This document shows positions 50,367 to 64,000 of a stretch of 64,000 nucleotides of DNA, in pieces. The DNA is from Ptychodera flava. Lineage: Eukaryota > Hemichordata > Enteropneusta > Ptychoderidae. Positions within the stretch are counted from its first letter, which is position 1. Each line of letters starts with the position of its first letter. A program made the position numbers and the translations under genes. The stretch is taken from contig NC_091944.1 of NCBI RefSeq assembly GCF_041260155.1, positions 27,265,832 to 27,329,831 on the forward strand. Reading direction: 5' to 3'. The notes beneath the pieces were generated by a model that was not told the origin of the DNA, did no database searches, and was given only the letters and a program-made list of their open reading frames with translations.

Positions 50367-51194
50367 TGGTTTATGCACTCGCGAACTGATCATGGTCTAT
50401 AGGATGGCTGGATGCTGTGTCGGTTTACACATTTGCGCTGCACAGATATCGAAAATGTACAGATACTTTCCCGAAATTTGACTTATTTTATAACAAGAGT
50501 AGAACAAAATCAAAAGTGTGAAGATTCTCTTCAGATGCTTGATTCGCAAGTTTGCTAAAGTTACATTATACTTACAGAAAATAGTCGCTATAGTCTTCTG
50601 TTCAAAGAAATATGTTCTTCAACACCACGTTTCTTATGATCGGTGATGTTTCATTTTATTATTTCTGTTAATAATATTTTATAGATTAATGCACCACGGT
50701 GTTAATTTCGGTTTAATTCAACTATTTCAAACCGTAATTACTTTTTTAGTGAGAGGGCTTTTAGTAGTTCTGTAGACGAAACGATCGGTAATAGCAGAGT
50801 ATCTTGGCAATGGCACGACGTCTACGCTATCGTTTAGCTGCAGCGATTGTACAGGTGCAGCCCCGGGTAGGCCTAATTCGGAACGTAATAAAGCCGTCAG
50901 TTGCAGCGTTGTCGTGCTGTACCTTTGTCATTACTGTTGAAGTACCCCTGTTATTGCTACAAGCTTGGCGGGCCGCTTCATGAAATGTTTCTCTGTCTGC
51001 TCAGTGTAAAAACTGTACTGGCATGGTCTCGCCGTTATATTCAGTTACGTATAATCTGTTGTTTGCATGTCAACACATTGGTCTGTTTACAACCTCCTGT
51101 GCACACTAATGGTGACCGTAATTTACAAAGACATAAACATTCGATCCCGCCCGTGAATGTCAAAGGTGAACGGGATTAACTTGATCCCGGGTAT

Positions 51195-54100
51195 CAAGTC
51201 CTGCCTTTAACCAAGTTTGGTGTCTGTTCACTTTCTGGCGATAACTCTATACTCCTTTTATACTTTACTGTACGTCAACCACCGCATTTATAAATGGGCG
51301 GGTTTTTTTCTTTCATATATATCATGACTTCCTATATACCGCTGGTTTTATTACCACCACCCTCGAACTCTAGCAGGCATTCAAAATTTGGATATCAAGT
51401 CATTTCGTAAGAATCGAATTAACAACAAATAAAAACTGAACCATGAACAACATCATAAAATAAGATTGCACAGTGGGATCCATACATGCAGTCATGGGCG
51501 CATTTTGACATCGATTAAAAGGGTAAATAAAACAGATGGAAATCACTGTCACTTTAGGAAGGAAAAATCAGAATTTTATAAGTAAAGAGAAAATTGAAGA
51601 CATTTCGTAAATATTCATGCCTTCAAATATCTTCTTACGCCAGTTCCATCAATCAGACACTCAGCGCCCGCAGGTATCGCTGTAGGCGAGTACCCGAGAC
51701 GAAGAATGCAAATTATCATATTCCAACCTTTCATTTCACATGAGAAATTGGGAGAAATTGAGAATTCCGATTTCTTATTATTTTATTTATTTCATTATTT
51801 CGATGTGAAATTTAAGTTAAAGCTTGCCCCTATTATTTCTGTGGTATTAGTGTGTGTGTTTGTGTATCATGCATATTTTCCTTTTATACTTTTCAAAAAA
51901 ACTTTGGCCATACTTAGAAAACTTGAAATGTGCTTGCGATTTGCATCGCATATTCTTCTTGTCGTCGGTGTTACCTGTTCGGTGTCAATCTCAACGTATG
52001 GCACTAAATGAATGAAAAACACGTACAATACTGTCCAACTATAATCTGATTGCCGAGGTACACTAATATTATGGAATTATCACACGTACAGAAAACAGCG
52101 AATGAGCTGTGGAATCTCTGATCTCGAAATTAGCAAACGGAGGGGAATCAAGTTGGGTGGGAAATATACATCGCGAAGTTCTAACTATTGCAAAATGTAG
52201 CACTTGAAGACGGGTGCTCCGACAATCAAAGCGAATATGCAAGAACTGAAATTGCAACATTCGAATGCTTACAATGCACCGATTTTGAGTCAACCGTTAG
52301 ATCTTTTGAGATGGTGATCAAATATTGCAAACGAAAACATCTACACTACGGAGCGAAAAATTCTGAACAATTGGCAGCCATGTTACTGTTTTACTGTTTT
52401 ATTTACATTGACTGCACACTAGGTTGGCGAAGACAATAAACGTGCTTCTTTTCATCCGTGGAAATGAACATATTCATAAGGCGTTTTCAAAGTGACATGG
52501 TATAGTGTCATGTCTCTATATCAGTGACTGTTTCAAAATGAATTCTAATGTTTGTACGTCTTCGGTAGTCTGTGGCTGATAGCTCTTTGTAACCACACAC
52601 ATTTTACTCGAGCACACAAGCAACCTAGTAATAAAACTCCTTGATGTTAACTTGCCAATATCGAATCTGTCGCTACAAAAGACCAACTGTCCTTTCTGTT
52701 AAAATATTTATCCGTCCACGTTAAGCAAAGGATATAAACGAGATGACACGTTGGGAAGTTTTTCTCATCAGAAACTTTGAAGTCATACAGGCCACGAATT
52801 CTAAAGTTTGGCTCTAACCCATCTCCTTTCAAAGTAAAGAATATATACACCAGGGATCATCAGGTAAATAACCTTGGATTATGAAAGGAGTCATCGAAAA
52901 TTTACCGACTCTGGAAATTCAAAATGACCGACAGCTCCTGTGTTGCGTCCGTTCAGAGATATCAAACATTCGATTTGCACAAAATCATTTTCTTTACATT
53001 TTTTTCGAAATGAGTCCAGATAAGCAGCAGACTATAAAATACTATGACAATTTGATTGTCCGAAAAACTGTCCCCGGGGTGTACTCAACCTTAATTGTAC
53101 ATGTATTAAGGTGTTTTAAGGAAGGCCATGTTTATGCTCCCGCTTTTAAAAGTAATTGTCTTTCTAAAATATTTTAAAGCAATCAATTAGACACAGCTGA
53201 AAGAAAGAAAGAAAGAAATAGTGAATGCATATTCGATGATTTAAACTGATACTATAAAGCTGATAAGTTTAACAGCAGTTCCATCAGTCGGCGAAATCGG
53301 TATCATGGTAATTCTTGTGTTAAAGATGTACGGGTAGTAAGCAGTGCTCGAGATGAATGTAATCAAAGTGTTACTATAACATTAGTAAAACGACTGACAC
53401 GGTCTAAATACTTCCTTCGTGCCATCTTCGTCTAAATCATCCTTCTCAAAAGAAATCAACCACACAGTTGCCGTGTACGCGCCTCGAAAGTGAAAGACTT
53501 TAAACTTTTGCTCAAATTTTCCATGTGGAATATCTCTTTTGATACTAGAGAAACAAATTACTCAAGATTTTCTGTGTTAACCCTATTGAGAAAAATACAA
53601 TTTTTGAATTTCGAAAACTAAGCCGGTGAAAAGTTTTCTTACACCAAGAGCTTTAAAATAAGCTCCCAAAGTGGTATATCAGAAAAGAAATGTAAAAGTT
53701 TGAGAGTCCGAATATCTGTCCCCGAGGCGCATTTTACCTTAAAGGAAAGTTTCCCGACCAAAATTCCTGGATCTTAGTTTTGCTACTTTTAAGAAAGCAT
53801 ATCTTAACAGGTCAGTGTTTTAGTTGCACAGATTTATCGTTTTCAGTTTTCGCCTGCGTGTTACATGACCAAGGCTTTTTATACATTCATTCGTTTCAAG
53901 TGAATAACATAAACGTTCTCGACACACAGCGCATGCACAACTTATTGCAATTTGCAGGTACGCTCGTTATGGATCTACATGCGGGACTATCGGACTCTCT
54001 CTCTTCACACAGCGCGGCTATATTACTTCACAGGCACATTCAAATTTTATCTATTTCTTAATTTACGTCTTGATAGAAATGACTTTCTTACAGAAGTTGT

Positions 54101-54195
54101 AAAGTTGTCATTGATTTCTGTAAAGTTCCCCGATCTGTGATATTAAGAGCAAATATCTGAAACATCATCCAGGTGGAGTCATCGTTGTTATGAAT
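51195..54195. repeat. right copy of the GH9 upstream region (inverted repeat with 2.6-8.06 kb)
   Basis: Reverse complement of the left upstream block. It includes family A MITEs at 52,775-53,094 and 53,472-53,743, and lacks the 2-kb stretch found on the left at 4.74-6.82 kb and the (GA)n tract. No exon was recognised. Confidence 0.75.
51256..51262 (-). promoter_or_regulatory. orphaned GH9 promoter (TATAAAA)
   Basis: The minus-strand TATAAAA and its surroundings match the GH9 A promoter, but GH9 B exon 1 is now 6.7 kb away. It may be dead, or may drive a transcript with an extra 5' intron. Confidence 0.6.
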
Positions 54196-54225
54196 GACAT
54201 TTAAATGTAACAGTATACGCATATT

Positions 54226-54408
54226 GACTGGCCATGCGAGGTGACTCACAGTCCCTGTATCCCAGTCCCTGTATCCCGAGGGACAGTGAGTCACCCCCCA
54301 AAACAGACTGTTTCCCTCGGCCTACGGCCTCGGGAAACAGTCTGTTTTTGGGGTTGACTCAGGCCCGAGGGATTAAAGACGTATGCTGTTGCCAGCATGG
54401 CCAGTCCA
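54226..54408. repeat. foldback element with strong hairpin
   Basis: The inner stem pairs CCCCAAAACAGACTGTTTCC with its complement across CCTACGG (about 54,296-54,354). Outer words ACTGGCCATG and CATGGCCAGT also pair. A palindromic MITE is likely. Confidence 0.8.
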
Positions 54409-54763
54409 ATAATGTTTTTATACACACCTCATCCGTAGCCATGCATAAGAACGTACTTTATTACATGTCTCGAGGTGACTGCATATCTGTGCATTGATTT
54501 GAATAGGAACATCCGGGATGTTAGCGGGCCGGTGAACGATGTACTGACCGGTTTCCATGGTTATCCGGGCCAGTGAAGCCTTTCGATGTTTTCGACATCA
54601 AAGTAGACGCTTAACGCCAAATGTAAAATATCCATGCGCGCACTGCTATTTGGACTTGCGTTAAAAATCTGTTTGATGCTGGTCGATAATGGTAAAATCG
54701 TTTGAAAATACCCTGCATGTAACTAAATGTTATTTATAGCATTGTGAAGAGGCATGCAATAAA

Positions 54764-54888
54764 ATATTATTGCGTGAATACATGGGTTTATGTGCCCTCG
54801 CAGCAGGAGACAATTTGCCCTTCTGGCGTCGCGCAAATTGTCAACTGCTCTCGGGCACCTAAACCCATGTATTCAGGCAATAATATAT
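54764..54888. repeat. foldback element, about 125 bp
   Basis: TATTATTGCGTGAATACATG, GGTTTA and GTGCCC pair with the complement on the right, with an inner ACAATTTGC/GCAAATTGT stem. Confidence 0.8.
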
Positions 54889-54966
54889 AATACACAAAAG
54901 TTGTCGCATGAATGATGTAATATGTTGAAGTGGTTCGGCAAAAAATAGGTTTTTCCCGACAGGGTC

Positions 54967-55350
54967 TCAATACTTCTGCAAAACGTTCACTGCACCTTTG
55001 ATTATCGTTTTCATTCTTTTCGAGTCCTTGTTGGAAACCAGAGCATTCAGTTCTTCTTGACAAAATAGGATAAACCGAGAAATTTCTCGACTATCGTTTC
55101 GCTCGGCTGCAGACGACATCTTTGTTTTCATTCCAGTTCGCGTATGCGCAAATGTTTTTTGGACGTCAGCGGACATCATTTGTCGGAACTGTTGCCTAGC
55201 AGGCAACAGTTTTAGCAGGCAACTCTTTTGGTCATTCGTAATGTATACTGTGTAGCCAGATGCAGAGATGGTGACGTTTCCATCTTTAACTTGCTTGCAA
55301 TCTTTGTTATTCTTAGTAAAGAACAGAAAGGGGGACAGGTTGGTCGCCAT
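54967..55350 (-). CDS. small ORF of unknown function, 127 codons
   Basis: Continuous frame from ATG (context CAGATGG) to TGA, with protein-like composition: mixed hydrophobic and charged residues, basic pI by eye and several Cys. It begins MATNLSPFLFFTKNN and ends NVLQKY. I recognise no family, signal peptide or domain. It sits in a 1.6-kb stretch unique to the right side, next to two foldback elements, so it may be a fragment of a transposon protein or an exon of an unseen gene. Length alone is not decisive. Confidence 0.35.
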   Translation of the reverse strand: MATNLSPFLFFTKNNKDCKQVKDGNVTISASGYTVYITNDQKSCLLKLLPARQQFRQMMSADVQKTFAHTRTGMKTKMSSAAERNDSREISRFILFCQEELNALVSNKDSKRMKTIIKGAVNVLQKY

Positions 55351-55650
55351 CTGATTGATTTCTTAATCACCGTATGTCACCCACGTCAATAACGAAAAGG
55401 GAATACTCATCTTACAGGATACAAGGTACTCACCTGTAAGACGAACGATGTGCCGTAAGACAAGCGACTGTTGAATGGCATCAAAATCAAAGCTATACCT
55501 TGTATTGATCGACTTATTATAAACCGCTAGGCTGTTGGTCGGCTTATCTGTTCAAATGCACCCGGGTCAAAAGCCACGAACCCAACCTCTTTCTCTCAAG
55601 ATTTGATCAACGGATGGCACGTCATTGTTTTCTGACCGAGAATATGCTAA

Positions 55651-55751
<101 letters not shown>

Positions 55752-55789
55752 GTCTTATTTGCAAGATTCCTTAGAATCCACAATTAAAG

Positions 55790-56811
55790 ATGAAGAATGT
55801 CCTTTCATACGGTGTAAATATTGACATAATGGCATAAAGCTCACCAATTTAAATTGATTTCATTGATCAGTGACTCTACCACTCCATGCAGGCACTTCAT
55901 GTAATGTATTGATTTGCCTATACTTAAACATTCAATAGGGTTTTTTTTGTAAACCAAGTATTGTGTATCCTACCGGGATGCCATCTTGTATATTTCACAC
56001 CTAACAGAGGTCAAATAAAGTATGATAAAGTCGAAATATCAAGTTTTCGCATCCATTCGTTTGGTTTGAAATTGTGTCTGATATTTGACTTTCGACGTGA
56101 AAAAAGATGAAATGGCCTCAGTGCCCACTTACGAACTTAAAATTATGAGGGACATGCAAAACCAATGCGCACTACAGTTTGTGTGACACATCAGGTTCCC
56201 GTCATGTACCAAGGAAACTGTCTGCAATTCTTCCCCGTTGTAGACGTCTTTGTGAAAAATACTGTCACCTCCTGCAAGTTCGTTGTCATGCAAGTTGAAG
56301 ACAAGAAAGTCTAATGAGATATAGCTATTCCTAAAATGCATCTGAGTACCAGGTTTCATTCCTGTCAATACTGCCCCTCGGGATATCGAATCTCTAGACA
56401 GACAGACAGTCATGTAAACACAAAGATAGACAGATAACGATAAGACATAAGCTTAAGTCTGCATATGCAAAAAATGAACTGTCCAGTATTTTAATGCAAA
56501 TAGAAGCTTCTTCAAGTCATGAAATTTTATCTATACATTTTCACGAAAATTCTTTATTAACGTCTTTGTGACAGTTTTCGCACAGCTGCAAGTGTGACAG
56601 TTGTTTGTCACGTTCACAATCTCTTTGTCAATTTTTTTGAGGACATTGATGACGAGAACACAATACACAGATTCAATCAGGCGATATATAATTTTGATTT
56701 ATTTTCACATAAGCGCTCTTCTTACGGCAACATTTTCCTGTGTTACTTTGAAACCCATTTTATTGTCTTCAATATAGACTCCCTCTATGTCCAGTTTGGC
56801 GTACGTTGGTT
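55790..56811. repeat. third copy of the GH9/MCT intergenic sequence
   Basis: Same orientation as 18.25-19.09 kb. It holds the 3' UTR of MCT B, but the GH9 gene that should lie to its left is absent. Confidence 0.75.
56698..56703 (-). terminator. polyadenylation signal of MCT B
   Basis: Minus-strand AATAAA 109 nt after the stop. A second AATAAA lies at 56,553-56,558. The second one is altered in MCT A. Confidence 0.5.
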
Positions 56812-63179
<6,368 letters not shown>

Positions 63180-64000
63180 AATTGCGAACTGAAATCAAGT
63201 AAAATTTATGACATTGGCATTGTTACGTTGTATTTACATCTGTGGACCTGCAGAGAGTGTAGAACTAAGAATCCTTTCACTTCCGTCTGTCTTAAGATTG
63301 CAGGATGCATGAAACTTAAGTAACAGATATTATTAATTTGTACTTTGTAATTAAGGTAATTTGTATATATATATATATATATATATATGAGGCAACTACC
63401 ACGAACAGCATGATAAAATTTGACTTTCACAAAGAATGCTGTGTTTGCGTTTATAACAACATGGAGGAAAGAAAATTCACAGAGAAAGTGACGCCTTATG
63501 TATTGTAAAGATTCAGAGAAAATAGATTGAATGAAACAAGCTGAAATTGCAGCAGGTTTTACGAATTATTATACTCCCTAGTAAAGCATTTGCACGGACT
63601 CAAGACGTTACAATATACATTACAAACGTGCAAAGGGTTCATATATTGGCACATCTGACAAGCACTGGACCACATCAACGGGGTATGTATATTATGAATT
63701 GTACTTGACATTGATGTCTTGGGCGCGTTCGAAATAGTGTAAGCCTTTTCATGTAATTGAACCTTAGACCACAATGTCGACTCTAATTCATACACGTTCA
63801 GTGAATTATCGAGTACATCTGAGGAGAAAGGAAGGTCAAACCTGATGCAATACAAAACTGGTTTCATTGATGATAATTTTTTTCGTGATATGATCTTTAT
63901 ATCATATTTCGCAGACTATTTATTCATAGTTTGTCTGTTGTCTCTACAGAGTAAAATGTCACACCATACGTGGGCAATGCAATGCAATGCAATGCAATGC
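63180..64000. other. MCT B upstream region
   Basis: Presumed 5' UTR and promoter side of MCT B. It contains an (AT)n tract (63,364-63,388) and a GCAAT pentamer repeat running off the window end (63,976-64,000). No TATA box at a convincing distance and no other exon was seen. Confidence 0.4.

Larger units (their letters stand above)
44634..51207. mobile_element. 6.6-kb insertion between GH9 B exon 1 and its ancestral promoter
   Basis: GH9 A and GH9 B leaders match up to AGCCAGCTTCTCACTGG (about 44,613-44,629). The sequence that precedes this in GH9 A (TATA box and TTGGTTAA) resumes, in reverse, only at about 51,205. CCGGGTAT occurs just inside both breakpoints (44,640-44,647 and 51,187-51,194) and may be a duplicated end. 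Inside are a foldback at 45.07 kb, nested inverted repeats at 45.7-49.1 kb, and GT and GA microsatellites, but no convincing protein gene. An alternative reading is a deletion in copy A. Confidence 0.7.

Overview
This is animal (metazoan) nuclear DNA. It is AT-rich, its genes are broken into short exons with GT...AG introns, and it is full of transposable-element remnants. Two gene families are recognisable: animal-type glycoside hydrolase family 9 (GH9) endoglucanases and SLC16-type monocarboxylate transporters (MCT). GH9 genes, Penelope-like elements, TTAA/TTA-targeting MITEs and a 150-bp mobile tandem repeat together suggest a marine invertebrate. A deuterostome such as a hemichordate is plausible, but the species cannot be fixed from sequence alone.

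Layout. 1-2.6 kb: non-coding, with a TTA-flanked MITE. 2.6-8.0 kb: region upstream of GH9 copy A. 8.1-18.06 kb: GH9 copy A (+), ten exons, two single-base frameshifts. 19.1-19.6 kb: 3' remnant of an MCT gene (copy C, -). About 19.65 kb: junction. 21.1-25.24 kb: MCT copy A (+), lacking exon 1 and full of lesions. 25.51-33.09 kb: a 7.6-kb long-inverted-repeat element inserted in the MCT A 3' region; it holds a small LTR retrotransposon, a decayed Penelope-like element and a non-LTR 3' end. 34.0-44.6 kb: GH9 copy B (-), ten exons, open throughout (532 aa), but the catalytic glutamate is an arginine. 44.6-51.2 kb: an insertion that separates GH9 B from its ancestral promoter. 51.2-54.2 kb: region upstream of GH9, mirror image of 2.6-8.0 kb. 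54.2-55.8 kb: foldback elements, one small ORF and an AT microsatellite. 55.8-63.2 kb: MCT copy B (-), six exons, intact (493 aa).

The plan is an old inverted duplication of a tail-to-tail GH9/MCT unit: GH9 A> <MCT C | MCT A> <GH9 B. A third, directly oriented unit end (<MCT B) lies at the right. The arms have diverged by MITE insertion, indels and point changes, so one arm often shows the empty site of an element found in the other.

Function. GH9 enzymes cut beta-1,4-glucan and the ones here carry signal peptides. The MCT is a 12-helix carrier for monocarboxylates or related solutes. Sugar-polymer digestion beside organic-acid transport is a suggestive pairing, but nothing in the sequence shows that they work together. 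Only MCT B looks fully functional by inspection.
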